Source: Diphasiastrum complanatum | Taxonomy: Eukaryota; Streptophyta; Lycopodiopsida; Lycopodiales; Lycopodiaceae | Assembly (NCBI GenBank): GCA_029204225.1 | Contig: CM055102.1 | Span: 40,003,063 to 40,031,219, forward strand | Length of the DNA: 28,157 nucleotides | Direction: 5' to 3' | Shown here: positions 1 through 11,300 of the stretch, in pieces | How the letters are laid out: every line of letters starts with the position of its first letter | Position numbering within the stretch: the stretch's first letter is position 1 | The notes under the pieces: model-generated | Seen by the model: the letters and a program-made list of their open reading frames with translations, nothing else | What the model was told of the DNA's origin: nothing | The model's database searches: none | Made by a program: the position numbers and the translations under genes

Positions 1-11
1 TGCTTTTTTAG

Positions 12-253
12 TGGAAGATCTAATGGTAGATTTAAAAACACCAATGCAATATATGATCCGAGTGAAATCACACCTTGATGCTTGCAAATGTTGTAATCAG
101 ATCAAAAGCGTCAAGACTTTTCCACCCGAAAAAGAACTTGACAATTCGGAAAAGCTTCTGAAGATGGGATTCTCTTCTGATGCCGTTATGCGTGCTATCA
201 AAATCTGTGGTACAGTTAACCTGTCTTTGCAGAACTTATCCTTTTTTTTTTAA
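12..253 (+). CDS. Possible internal exon with UBA-like helix pattern (host gene, partial)
   Basis: A pyrimidine tract ending in AG (positions 1-11) looks like a splice acceptor, so the reading frame probably begins at 12 and not at the GTG codon it overlaps. The frame stays open to a stop after 250. Its second half, around LLKMGFSSDAVMRAIKICG, resembles the first two helices of a ubiquitin-associated (UBA) domain, which has a conserved MGF/MGY loop. The following VNLSLQNLS could be the third helix. The frame then meets an oligo-T run and a stop, and I see no convincing splice donor, so the exon end is uncertain. There is no neighbouring gene to support a role. It could be the only surviving host gene sequence left of the transposon array, or a chance open frame. 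Confidence 0.35.
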
Positions 254-288
254 TCATGTGCTAGTAATATGATGAACCATCTAGTGTG

Positions 289-703
289 GACTATGTGCTG
301 TATGTCCATAACACTCACCCTCTTTAACGCATCGCTCGCAATGCGGGCCTTAACGTCTAGCTACTAGAGTTACTTTTGTACTGTTATATGTAGTTTTTTC
401 TCCCTGGTTTAGAAGTGTGCTAGTAGTTCCAGTCCAACAGTCGTGGAAAATCTACTTTTGGTACCGTGAAGCTTGTGCTTTGTCTATTTACATAGAGAAT
501 GTTGTCTCATTTTAAAATAGTTAGAGAAGTGTCGACTATGTGTTGTATGTCCATAACACTCACCCTCTTTAAGGCATCACTCACAATGCGGGCTTTAACG
601 TCTAACTACTAGAGTTACTTTTGTACTGCTATATAGTCCAACAGTCGTGGAAAATTACTTTTGGTACCGTGAAGCTTGTGCTTTGTCTATTTACATAGAA
701 AAT
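289..703. repeat. Direct tandem duplication (212 bp and 170 bp units)
   Basis: The segment 289-500 is repeated at 534-703 with about 90% or better identity by eye. Both units start with GACTATGTG and end with TTTACATAGA followed by AAT. The second unit lacks 41 bp present in the first (about 391-431, between TTATAT and AGTCCAACAG) plus one more base. A 33-bp spacer separates them. No coding frame is conserved. This is gene-free DNA and the origin of the unit is not recognised. Confidence 0.85.
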
Positions 704-1270
704 TTACATTAGGCAAGTGGAACATGACTTGTGGTAGGTAGCATTATGAAGATCAGCTACATCTGAAGCAGGAACAAGAATATCAGGAGCATGAGGAACA
801 TCTACATCAGCAACAGGAAGATCAGTAGCAGAATACTTTTGAACAACAACATGAAGAGTACGAGCTTGCTCTTGTAATCAGGGACTGTGTGCGAACACAT
901 CTAAAACCTTCCACAATGGCTTTGTCAATAGAACGACCATCCCATTGCACAAGAAACTGATCAAGTTTGCAACGGCTACAGTGGGAGGACATGGACTTGC
1001 AGAATGGCAGCAGCTTGCAAGAAAAAAGGGAAACAGCTTCAGATTAGTAGAATCATAAAGTTAGTAGGAAAGATGGAGGAGCAAAGTAGATTGACATGAA
1101 AAGTATCACAAGTTGCAAGTGATAGGTAACAGGGCAATACATAAGTGTTCAATGCCATCTTTCAATTATGTAGTTTAGTACCATTGGATGAACTGGAATA
1201 CATTGACAAGGACAGCTTATCACAAAAAACACGGGCAAGACTAGAAGGACCAATACAATGGTATTAATGA
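704..1270 (-). pseudogene. Chromovirus (Ty3/gypsy) pol C-terminal relic with chromodomain
   Basis: Read on the minus strand, this stretch has broken frames that match the end of the Ty3/gypsy polyprotein at 25241-25560. The pieces are PVTYHLQL (near 1130-1105), CDTFHVNLL (near 1110-1085), a stretch like PFLQAAAILQV (near 1010), and QFLVQWDGRSIDKAIVEG (near 960-905). The last resembles the core of a chromodomain. Several stops and frame changes separate the pieces. A tail (840-715) reading SATDLPVADVDVPHAPD resembles the weakly conserved region after the chromodomain. There is no RT, RNase H or catalytic integrase here, so it is a small 3'-end remnant. No LTR is seen. Confidence 0.7.
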
Positions 1271-1324
1271 TAGGGTAGAGGAAATTGTGACATTGGACCA
1301 TTTGAAAAATGTCAAATTGAGAAC

Positions 1325-1800
1325 ATGAGTACTACCGACCATCCACAGACGGGCGGTCAAACGGAAAGAGTAAATCAGGTGCTGGAGGATATGCTTCGTG
1401 CATACGTCAGCAAAAAGTAGACTAATTGGGAGGAATATCTCTCGATATTAAAGTTTGCTTATAACGGTACCAAACATTCAGCTACGGGATACAGCCCATT
1501 CATGTTGATGTATGGTTTCCAGCCACGCTCACCCACAGCTGTAGGGTTTAAGCATGAAAAAGTTGAAGCAGCTAGAAACTTTTTAGAAGACCTAAACCAG
1601 ATGATAGAACATGCTAAGCGTAGCATCAGGCAATCCTAGGATTGGGCCAGGCATTATGCAAATCCACACAGACGGGATGTGCAGTTCTGTGCTGGTGAGA
1701 AAGTCTACTTACGAGTCCCAGTTGACTCTAAAACCCTCAAATCAAGAGTGTGTGCTAGATTGTCTCCTAGGTATTGTGGTCCTACTATGGTGTCTACATC
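1325..1800 (+). pseudogene. Ty3/gypsy integrase C-terminal fragment
   Basis: The plus-strand frame from 1325 reads through the end of a Ty3/gypsy integrase core: [20 protein letters not shown] contains the conserved GQTE segment holding the catalytic glutamate. It is followed by FAYNGTKHSATGYSPFMLMYG, and after the second stop by VQFCAGEKVYLRVP and LSPRYCGPTMV, which is a decayed GPY/F module. In-frame TAG codons interrupt it after VSKK (about 1418) and after RQS (about 1639). Upstream domains (zinc finger, first two catalytic aspartates) are absent. The sequence is clearly different from the minus-strand element at 25241-28157, so a second gypsy lineage left this scrap. Homology fades after about 1800. 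Confidence 0.85.
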
Positions 1801-2062
1801 TCTAACAGATATCAATATTAAGGAGCTCTTAAGTAGCTGTTGCTGCATATTTGCAAATCATCCAGCTCTGCTTGTTCTTCCTCCTGTACCAGTGTTGCTT
1901 CTCCCAAAAACTCCATGAAGCTTGAAACTATTCATGGCCTCACAGTTGAGGTCGACTTGCTTGAGGCCAGGTACGGTGCGCAGGGCGGTGCCAGACATTG
2001 GAGGTGCCGCTACTGTGGAATCGAGAGGGCGAGATCTCTTATGAAGCTGAATGTAGATCAGA
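1801..2062 (+). other. Open stretch of unknown origin with a CxxC motif
   Basis: A plus-strand frame is open across this interval and beyond (to 2148). It includes RHWRCRYCGIERARSLMK around 2000-2045, with a C-x2-C pair preceded by an aromatic residue. That could be a remnant of a BED-like zinc finger, but no histidine partner is evident before the tandem duplication starts near 2063. I do not recognise a family. It may be transposon-derived. Confidence 0.25.
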
Positions 2063-2474
2063 TCGACGATGACCCACAACTTGCAGGGTTCAAACTTTAT
2101 GCTTTCTCAGACCGTCAATGCCAAGTTCAAAGATGGGAGTCAGGTTAAGACATCAGATTACGATCCAAAAACACAATTCACAGAGACCTGCACATATTTT
2201 GGAAAAGACATACTTGGTGAAAGCGCTAAAAACGACAGAGACAATAGATGTCAAATGAACTATCCCCCAAGCTGTCGATCCTCAACTTGCAGGGTTCAAA
2301 CTTCATGCTTTCTTAGATCGTCCATGCTAGGTCCAAAGACAAGAGTCAAGCCAAGGCATCATATTATGATCCAAAAACACAATTCACAAAGACTTGCATA
2401 GATTTTGGAAAAGACATACTTGGTGAAAGTGCTAAAACGACAGAGACAACAAATGTCAAATGAACTATCCCCCA
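2063..2474. repeat. Tandem duplication, about 206-bp period
   Basis: Two adjacent units (about 2063-2270 and 2274-2474) share CAACTTGCAGGGTTCAAACT near their start and TCAAATGAACTATCCCCCA at their end. They share most of the sequence between, with scattered substitutions and small indels. The open frames crossing them differ between units, so no protein is under visible constraint. The origin is unknown. Confidence 0.85.
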
Positions 2475-2690
2475 TGTGGCCATTTAGGGCTGTGCAGTAG
2501 TGCTTAACACTCTTAAACAACGTGACATGTACCTATTTTGGAACTATTTCATGTATATACCTCATTCTTTCACAAGATGATGTGTGCCTACTACTAAGAA
2601 ACTAGAAAAGGTAAACTATATTGAACCATGGGTTTTCATTTTGGTTACAAATTTTTTAAAACTTAATTTTTTTTGTTTTATTGCCAAAAA

Positions 2691-2715
2691 ACAATATATA
2701 ATAATTATATATTGT
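2691..2715. repeat. Perfect 25-bp AT palindrome
   Basis: Two 12-bp arms (ACAATATATAAT and its complement) flank a single central base. The palindrome directly precedes the AACCGT palindrome cluster. It may be part of a target or terminal structure of a decayed element. Confidence 0.8.
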
Positions 2716-2721
2716 TTATAT

Positions 2722-2776
2722 CAGAGAATCTGAGAACCGTGAACGGTTCCCACGGTTCTCAGAACCGTACGGTTCT
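2722..2776. repeat. Palindrome cluster with AACCGT motif, possible end of a decayed transposon
   Basis: After TTATAT the sequence starts CAGAG and then carries a 10-bp inverted repeat (GAGAACCGTG at 2732-2741 against 2751-2760). This is followed directly by the perfect 16-bp palindrome AGAACCGTACGGTTCT (2761-2776). A C-A-A-T-A-A-T-T-A type tail and an oligo-T run follow, as they do after the GGTACC clusters at 8071, 13304 and 19041. The layout therefore mimics the left end of the hAT copies, with a different palindrome. No matching right end is found nearby. Confidence 0.5.
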
Positions 2777-3126
2777 TAGAGATTTTAAGGGTTAATCGTG
2801 GTGAGCCGTGCAATAATTAATTAATTAAGTTTTTTTTTTACAAAAAAATGTACATCTCAAGTGTATATGATACTCTAGGAGCGTATAAAAAAACGTAAAA
2901 GAAAACATACTAACTAGAAATAAACAACCTGTACTCCTACAATATCCATTCCAAAGATATTGTAGAAAGAATGCTAATTCCAGGAAACACATGATCCTAT
3001 ATCACCTATGGTGAGGGATTGTAGGACACCTTTTACCATTCATGAAGGTGAGGGATTAATTTTATTTCATGAAGTACAACTATAACCTCAACGTAATAGA
3101 TCATTGTGGAAAGAAAACACAAAGTC

Positions 3127-6100
3127 GCCCCCTTAGACAGTTCCGCCACATGCACTCGCATCTGCACCCATTCTGGTGGAACCCGTCCCCTCACGTCCGC
3201 CAGTTGCCACTACGGTTCCACCGACACCTCTTGTTGCTCGCACGCCCCCAGTTTATGATTTTCTCATGGACTCTTCGCCACCCGAGCAGGCCCAGGATGA
3301 GGGTGACGAGGCCTTCGAGGATGTTGAGGAGATCTCTTCCTGCCTTCCTATCCGGATGACGTCCCTAGCCAGCAGTTTTCGTATCCCATGCCAGATGTTA
3401 CCCCGCCAGTGCATCCCACTTATGCGTTGTTGCACCCATCCCCGCCAGTGCATCCCATTCTCTCCATTCCACATCTACAACCGATGCATCCACTAGTGCC
3501 CAGCCTGTCGCGTCATCATCCATTCCCGTCACAGTTGGTGCACCATGCTGGAAGTCCACTACCTGTCGCCCACCAGCAGGGAGAGTTCTTAGGCAGCAGA
3601 CCATTCACGGTGCCCCCCATCAGCCGCACATGGACAGAGAGGCCACACAGGCCGTGGCTTGAGCTGAACCTTCCATTTGCCGTCACCGACTCCAAGCCCT
3701 TCAAAAGTGCCTTCTGCCTTGCACAGTCTGTCAGCCCTAGCTAGAGAGTCCCTAGTTCAGAGGTTGTCCGCACACACATGTTGAGAGATAGGGGTCGTCT
3801 AGAGAGATGGAGCCTCTACGCCGCCACTGGGCCACATACGGTTGCAGCATCATGTCTGATGGCTGGACTGATGTCAGGAGGAGGCCGATCCTCAACATCT
3901 TGGTCTCCAGCTGCATGGGCACACTGTTTTTGAGGGCCATGGATTGCAGTAGGGGGGGGGAGAGTCATATTTGCAGAGTTCATGTTTGATGTCATTAGGT
4001 CTTCCATCATGTCCATAGGCCCCCAGCATGTCGTTACGGTGGTGAAGGACAATGCCACCAACTACGTTCAGATGGGTGTCCTGCTAGAGGCCGAGTTCCC
4101 TCACATCGTTCATACCCCTTGTGCAGTGCACGGAATAGACCTTCTCATGGGGGACATAGGTGCACTTCCTTGGGTTAGAGCCATTGTCCGTGAGGCCCTC
4201 TTTCTGGTGATTTTTGTCACCAGGAAGAGGCGTGTTCTAGCCATGTTCCGAGTGTTCAGCTAGTTGGACCTCAAGAAGCCAGCCTCCACACACTTTGCTT
4301 TTGACTTGGTGGTCATCGACCGTCTGATCAGGTGTAGGGCACAACTTCTACAGATGGTTGTTAGCTTTCTTTGGCGTGCCAATACGTTCCAGCACACAGA
4401 GGATGGGGAGCACTTTTCTTCTACAGTGAGGGGAAACCAGTTCTGGAGGGATGCGCAAACATTGTCAGGACTCCTTCGACCACTCTACATTGTGCTCTGC
4501 ATGGCTGACAGCGAGGGGTCCACACTTGGACTAGTGTATGAGCTCATGGACCGGGTTGGACAGTTCCTGCAGCTGCCCATCTTGCAACCAAAGAGGTAAG
4601 TAGTATTGCGATGTAGTTGCGCTTTATCTTTTTCAGTGATTGCTAGTTTGTTTTTCTATTGATGTTACATTTTTTCGTATTTTTCTTTGATTTCGTTGTG
4701 CTTTCTCCAACCCCATGCCTATCATGTGCAGGATGACCGAGCTGAAGTTCATCTGGGAAACGCGATGGAGCTACTTTCACAGGAGTATCCACAACGTTGC
4801 ACACATACTGCATCCCCTCTTCCTCTCTCCGACACAGATCGCAAACAGGGAGCTTGAGGCGGATTGGCTTGAGTACATCTACAGGGTGGGCCTACACATT
4901 GGTTTGAATCCTATCAAACTCATGGAGGAACTAGCTGTATTTTGTTTCGGCATGGGCACGTTTGGTCACCCGGCTACTCAGGATCTAGTGAGGAGGCAAC
5001 TCCCCATTACCTGGTGGACCATGTTCGCTAGCACCTATCCCTCCATACGTCTTGCACTGCGGGTCCTTTCATAGGTATGCATCTCATCTCATCCTCCTTA
5101 GTGCGTTTGCTTGACATTCCACCCGTGCACATGTGCTAAACCATTTCATTGCATGTACCACAAGATTGCGCTGCCTCCGTGTGTGAGCGTAATTGGAGCA
5201 CATGAGCCCTGATTCACACGAGGAGAAGAAACAGGCTGTCAGTGAGTCAGCTAGAGTGGTTGGTGTTATGTAGCACCAACGCACGTCTTGCCAGGAGACT
5301 GCCGACCATTACGAGCGCATTGCAGGTGATAGGCTATTCTCCGATGGCATGCTGGTTGACGTCTCACTAATAAGTTGGTTTCAATTCCTGGTCGTGTTGA
5401 TTCCCTAATATGCTCAATTTTAACCTTGCAGACGAAGATATCTGATTTGGAGTGCCAGGTTGACTTGCCTACGGACAACGTCCATCCCATGCCTACAGAT
5501 GACTTGGGCACACAGTTGATGGCAGAGAGAGGGAGCTTGCCTAGATGAGAGAGAGAGAGAGCTTGGGCTATCACCGAGAGCCTCCATTGTATGAGGTAGA
5601 TGAGCCAATGTCAGAGGATGAGCAGGATGAGGATGAGCCCATTCGGGTTGTGTTCGCCAGATCAGAGTGGGATGAGGCAGATGATACCGATGTTGGGCAC
5701 ACGCCACGGGTAGGGGTCACAGGTCCATCACGTGGTAGAGGTGAGGCACATGGCACATGTCATACGGTCGACAGGCAGGGCACACGGGGGGGGGAGTGGC
5801 ATACCTACTTATGTCGATATGATGGAGGAGGCTCTTGATAGAGGGCAGAGTGATTTAGATGCCGGTCCCACAACTGCTTGGATGCGTGCAGTACAGAGTC
5901 TGGGCGTTACTTCGACAGCACACCAGATGAGACATCTGATGACTTCGATGGTACAGGTTGGGATGGCATGGAGGGTCTACATGGTGCACAGGATGAGGCG
6001 CGGGATGATGCACGAGATGAGCTAGAGGATTGTGCACCTGATGAGGACCAGTGCCCAGCGCATTTGTATTTGGATGCAGAGCTAGACGACTTGATTGCCA

Positions 6101-6877
6101 CGATGGATTCAGAGGCCCACCTCATGTCGAGTGTTAGGGCACCCCCATCATCTCTTGCCAGCGAGCCCTACACAGAGTCTCAGCCAAATCAGCTACATGA
6201 GGTGCCTCCAATTCCCTCGGTTCCTCATAGGGTTTATATGCGACGCACAACACCTCCAGTGCAAACGATGCCATTGAGACCTGTAGCCCCTCCATCGCCA
6301 TCCACTTCTGCAGCACCGGGTTTCCATGGCAGGCCATCATCTGTTCCCAGGTTTTCTCTTGCAGCGCCCACATCCACGGTGGCTCCTCCTGTGGTTGCAC
6401 CCACTTCACATCCTCTTCCTTTGGCAACACCCACTCCACTGGCTCCTCCTTTGGAACCACAACGCCCCTTTCAGTACATATCGCCGTTGTACTTACCTCT
6501 TGCAGGGACGGCCTCTCCACAGCCAGTTCCTCCACCTGCAGCAGCCCCACGGGCACACACTCCACGGGCTCATCCTCGCTCAGCTGCTCAGGGAGCCCTT
6601 TCTTTGGCTTTCCTATCCCAACCGGCCTCAGCTTGGGCCCAGCCTAGCTAGCCAGGTGATTTGCATGGGGGTGATGAGGCACACTCACAACCAGCTGGAG
6701 CAGGTCTAGTCGGTTTGGCTTGCTTGGGGGCTGATGCGGAGGCAGATTGGGAGGATGTGGATGACGAGTCCTCTTCCTCGGCCAGTTCCAGATAGGCATA
6801 GATATCGGCTGCGAGAGTCAGCTCGAGGCCTTGAGTTGTCTCCGGAACCTTCGTCTGAGTTAGAGCCAGAGCATTGA
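3127..6877 (+). pseudogene. hAT transposase (ORF1) relic, copy A
   Basis: Exons by comparison with D: 3127-4595 (partial), 4732-5074, about 5165-5325, and 5432-6877. The DUF659 signature is present (ATYGCSIMSDGWTDVRRRPI near 3825-3885), then VVKDNATN (the second aspartate motif, near 4040) and a CxxH-type TPCAVHG near 4120. Exon 2 carries the conserved TELKFIWETRW. Exon 3 carries the dimerisation motif CASVCERNWS in altered frames. Exon 4 gives the acidic and proline-rich extension (258 codons open, 5878-6651). Lesions: 5' truncation, TAG at 4261, TGG-to-TAG near 3741, a loss after 3790, a stop at the exon 2 end, frameshifts near 5550 and 5870, and CAG-to-TAG at 6649. The AT-hook segment is deleted. 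No active product is possible. Confidence 0.85.
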
Positions 6878-7352
6878 TTGTGGCTCTATTATTTTATATT
6901 TAGCAGTTTGATATCATGGATGTTCCATGTTTGGCTGCCAGATGGTCGGACATTGTATTCAGACCATTTTATACATTGTATCCAGTTTGGGACACACTTT
7001 ATTTGTTGCACATTATGTATCTGTCGATGTCTAAATGTGATGCTCTGTCTTCAATTTGATCTAAAATTGTATGTGTGTGTGTGAATCATATTTTCAATTA
7101 ATTTCAATTGCAGAGATTGATAGCAAATGCACTTCACTAGAATGCACCTACAAGTTGATGATTGATGTCGTAGCAAACTGATAGCACATGAACTTCAAAT
7201 GATCATCAAAAGAGTAATTGCTCCTTTTGTCCCCCCTGATTTTTGACAGATTTCACATGCCCATGCCCACCATAATCGAGATAAAACACAACATTTCATA
7301 AACACATATATTACATTGCATTTAAACATTACAAAGCAAATTTTGCCTCGAA

Positions 7353-7442
7353 CTTCCGATGCCTTTCGTTGTGCCTTCGGACATCTTCCTCGAGCTTCCT
7401 CATCGCTTCGCCCTCGGGCTTCGGTGGTATGCGCTTTGCCAT
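7353..7442 (-). pseudogene. ORF2 remnant, copy A
   Basis: The minus-strand frame starting at 7442 reads MAKRIPPKPEGEAMRKLEED and continues RRHNERHRK. This matches the first 30 residues of the convergent ORF2 of copies B (12366) and D (22490). Homology stops at a deletion near 7350, so about three quarters of the gene is gone. It is useful mainly as a third witness for the ORF2 start codon and N-terminus. Confidence 0.75.
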
Positions 7443-7842
7443 CTCGATCCACTTTCTCTCACAGCACCCTGGTTCTCAAACAGGCTCGCACAGGCTCTCA
7501 CAGTCTCTCACAGGCTCTCACTGGCTCTCTCACAGCCTCTGAAAATGCCTCTCACAATGGCATTGTGAGTGCCTATTTATCTCCACAACCTGCTTGCCCA
7601 TGTACAGTTGTTAATGATCCCTCCATGTGCTGTTGTACCCGCCCCCATGTGTTGCTCTCCCATTGGACCCATGGTCTTCTCCCCACAGTGCCCATGTGCT
7701 GTTGTACCTACCCCTTGCCCCCTATATTGTCCCCTTTTTTTTGCACCCTAAACCCTTTTTTTCTGCATTTTTTGGCCTATTTTTTGCATCCTAGATGCAT
7801 TTTTTTACTTAAAAAAATATTAAAAAAACAAAAATATTAAAC

Positions 7843-7945
7843 ATGGTGTCGCCCTGGTACCGCGGGTCTGAGGGCGGCACCATACTGGCGGTACCACCAT
7901 TATGGTACCGGCGGTACCCTAATGGCGGTACCACCAGACACTATG
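7843..7945. repeat. Right-end palindrome cluster, copy A
   Basis: This block holds repeated GGTACCGCGG and GGCGGTACC palindromic words in about 100 bp, ending CTATG just before (TA)n. The same structure ends copy D (23041-23142). In hAT elements, repeated subterminal words are transposase binding sites, and that role is inferred here. Confidence 0.7.
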
Positions 7946-7989
7946 ATATATATATATATATATATATATATATCTATAAATTTATATAT
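7946..7989. repeat. (TA)n tract between copies A and B
   Basis: An alternating TA run with a short interruption (ATCTATAAATTTATAT) is the only sequence between the CTATG end of copy A and the CATAG start of copy B. It is probably the insertion target of one or both elements. Confidence 0.9.
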
Positions 7990-8076
7990 CATAGATCCAG
8001 CGGTACCAGGATCCGCGGATCCCGGTACCGCGGATCCAGTGTGGTACCGCGGATCCATACTGATCCGCGGTACCAC
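7990..8076. repeat. Left-end palindrome cluster, copy B
   Basis: CATAG is followed by several GGTACC, GGATCCGCGG and CCGCGGATCC words up to GGTACCAC. An AT-rich tract and the transcribed leader follow. B mixes GGATCC into the GGTACC array more than C and D do. Confidence 0.7.
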
Positions 8077-8358
8077 AATATTTAATATTTTTTAATATTT
8101 AATATATTAATATTTTTTTTTTACCCTAATCTCCCCCCTCGCTTCATCTCTCTCCCTGCCCATCGCGCTGCTGTCCGCGCCCTCTTCCTGCTGTCTGCGC
8201 CCTCCACTGTTGTTCGCACATTCCTCGCCATCACACTGTATTTGCGTTGCACAGATTGCTTCTGTCCCTGCTATTGCTACTTCGGCCATTGCTGTGGATT
8301 TTCCAGCTATCGCACTCACGATCATCTCTGCCTTTTTTCCCCAGTTCCCTCTACGGAA

Positions 8359-11300
8359 ATGGTGCATTCCAACCTTGCCGATCTGTGGGGCGAGGTGGAC
8401 ATTGTCAGGCGGGTTCCCGACAAGTCCAACAAGTCCGGTGCAAAGATCGTGTGCTATCGATATTGCTTGGTTGAGTTCAGTGCCACCCTCACTCGCCTTA
8501 AAGGCCACCTACTCGATGCACGCGCCAAAAATGGTGGCACAATGAATGCTGCCCCCTGTGCCAGCATGTCCGTTCCCATCAGGCAGCGACTTCTGGACAC
8601 CTACGGGCCACGTCTTGTGGCGGGGGAGAACACCATTTCGGAGGGTGTTCTTCGGTTTTGCACTGCGCCTTACGTGGTTGACCCCGAGTTGTTGCCTGCT
8701 TGGCTGGCACACACGAGGAGAGGGAGTGCATCCTCGTCCAGTCCCTTTGTCTCTCACCCCCCTCAGACAGTTCCGCCACATGCACCCCCATCTGCACCCA
8801 TTCGGGTGGATCCCGTCCCATCTCATCCGCCAGTTGCCACTGCGGTTCCATCACCATCTACTGTTGCTCGCACTCCCCCAGTTTACGACTTTCTCATGGA
8901 CTCTCCATAGCCCGAGCAGGAGCAGGCCTAGGATGTTGGTGATGAGGCCTTTGAGGATGTTGAGGAGATCCCCTCCTCCCTCCCTTCCCATCCGGATGAC
9001 CTCCCTAGCCAACAGTTTTCGTATCCCATGCCAGATGTTCCCCCTCCACCAGTGCACCCCACTTATGCTGCTGCACTCATCCCTGCCAGTGCATCCCACT
9101 CTCCCCATTCCATGTTTACAGTCGATGCATCTACTAATGCCCAGCCTGTCGCAGTAGTTGCTAGTTTGTTTTTCTGTCAATGTTATGTTTCTTTGTAATG
9201 CCCTAAACCACATGTCTCTCACCTGCAGGATGACCGAGCTGAAGTTCATTTGGGAGACGCGGTGGAACTACTTCCACAGGAGTATCCACAACGTTGCACA
9301 CATGCTGCACCCCCTCTTCCTCTCCCCGACACAGATCGCAGACAGGGAGCTCGAGGCCGATTGGCTTCAGTACATTCACAGGGTGAGTCCACACATAGGT
9401 TTAGATCCTATCAGGCTCATGGAGGAGCTCGCTGCATTTCGTTTCGGTATGGGCACGTTCGGCCACCCGGCTGCTCAGGATCCAGAGAGGAGGCAACTTC
9501 CCATTACCTAGTGGACCATGTTCGGTAGCACCTATCCATCCATACAGCGTCTTGCACTGCGTGTCCTTTCTCAGGTATGCATTTCATTTCATCCTCCATT
9601 GCTGTGTTTCGTTGACTTTCCATCCGTGCACATGTGCTGAAGCATTTCATTGCACGTACCACAGGACTGCGCTGCCTCCGTGTGTGAGCGTAATTGGAGC
9701 ACATGGGCACTTATTCACACGAGGAGAAGAAACCGGTTGTCAGTGAGTCAGTTGGAGCGGTTGGTGTTCTGTAGCACCAACGCACGTCTCGCCAGGAGAC
9801 TTCCGACCATTACGAGCTCATTGCAGGTGATAAGCTATTCTCCCATAGCATGTTGGTGACCCCTGGTACGTTGGTTTCATTTCCTGAAAAAGTTGTCTCT
9901 CTGACATGCAAATTTTAATCCTTGCAAAAGAAGATATCTGATTTGGAGCGCCAGGTTGACTTGCCTACGAACAGCACCCATCCCATTCCTGCAGATGACC
10001 TGGGCACACAGTTGATGGCAGAGAGAGAGATGGAGCTTGCCGAGATGAGAGAGAGAGATAGCTTGGGCTTGAGCACAGAGAGCCTCCATTGTACGAGGCA
10101 GATGAGCCAGTGTCAGAGGATGATCAGGATGAGGATGAGCCCATTCGGGTTGTGTTCGCCAGATCAGAGTGGGATGAGGCATATGATACAGGTATTGGGC
10201 ACACGCCTAGAGCAGGGGTCATAGGTGCATCATGTGGTAGAGGTGGGACACATGCCACAGATTATACCGGGAGACGGGCAGGGCACACAGGGGGGGCCAG
10301 TGGCATACCTTCTTATGTTGATATGATGGAGGAGGCTCTTGATAGGGGGCAGAGTGATTTGGGTTTACCTTCCGCCGCTGCTTGGATGCGTGCATCACAA
10401 AGCCATAGGCATTTCTACGACCACACACCAGAGGAGTCACCGGATGACTTTGATTGTACCTATTGGGAGGCCATGCAGGGTCCGCATGGTGCACAGGATC
10501 AGGCACAGAAGGATCCAGAGGATGGTGCACATGATGAGTCCCAGAGCCCAGAGCATTTGTATTTGGATGCCCAGCTAGACGACTTGATTGCAGAGTTGGA
10601 TTCAGAGGCCCAGCAGATGCCGAGCGTCAGGGCGCCCCCATCCTCTCTAGCCAGCATGCCCTACACAGTCTTAGCCAGAGCAGCTACACGAGGTGCCTGC
10701 AGTTCCTCCAGTTCCTCAGAGGGTGTACGTGCGCCGCACAACACCTCCAGTGCCACTGATGCCGTTGAGGCCTGTAGCCCCTCCATCGCCATCCACTTCT
10801 GCAGCACCAGGTCTCCATGGCAGGCCACCATCTGTGCCCAGGTTTTCTCTTGCCGCGCCCACATCCACAGTGGCTCCTCAAGTGGCTCCAGTGGCCAGGT
10901 TTTCTCTTGCAGCGCCCACATCCAAAGTGGCTCCTCCAGTGGCAGCACCCAGGATGTACCAGTACCGGCCACCACAGCGCCCCTTTCAGTACATATCGCC
11001 GCTATACTTGCCTCCTGCAGGGACGGCCCCTCCATAGCCAGTTCCTCTGCCAGCAGCAGCCCCACGGGCGCACACTTCACGGACCTATCCTCCACTATCA
11101 GCTGCACAGGGACACCCATCTTTGGCTTCTCTATCCCAGCCGGCTTCAACTTGGGCCCAGCCTAGCCAGCCAGGTGATTTGCATGGGGGTGATGAGGCAT
11201 TGACAGCTCCCCTCGTCCGCAAGAGACCAGGAAGGCCTAAGGGTGCACCGAACAAGAAAGGCAGAGCAAAGAAATAGCCGGGGAAGAGAGGACGACCTCG

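Larger units (their letters stand above)
2475..3126. other. Gene-free AT-rich interval
   Basis: No coding frame or RNA gene is supported. The interval holds a perfect palindrome, a cluster of AACCGT palindromes (listed separately) and T-rich runs. Just before 3127 it meets transposon sequence of copy A abruptly. Confidence 0.6.
3127..7945 (+). mobile_element. hAT-like element copy A (left end missing)
   Basis: From 3127 the sequence aligns to copies B, C and D starting within the proline-rich linker of ORF1, so the left terminus, leader and BED zinc finger are gone. The rest follows the family order: four-exon transposase relic to 6877, 3' spacer, remnant of the convergent ORF2 (7353-7442), GGCTCTCAC-type repeats, tandem GC-rich spacer repeats, and a right end with GGTACC/GGCGGTACC palindromes finishing CTATG at 7945 before (TA)n. 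Relative to B it lacks the AT-hook block near 6670 and about 450 bp of the ORF2 region, but it keeps the catalytic region that B has lost. Confidence 0.85.

Noticed and set aside
6134-6565. Antisense frames opposite the proline-rich regions (also 10661-11149 and 17211-17546)
   Set aside because: They mirror ORF1 exon 4 repeats. They are shadows with no independent conservation or start.
7843-8085. Small tyrosine/isoleucine-rich peptides across TA tracts
   Set aside because: They are translation of (TA)n and palindrome words, not genes.
10089-11165. 358-codon frame in copy B taken whole as a protein
   Set aside because: Only its first part (to about 10670) is in the transposase frame. After a small deletion it runs in a serine-rich shadow frame, as comparison with A and C shows.
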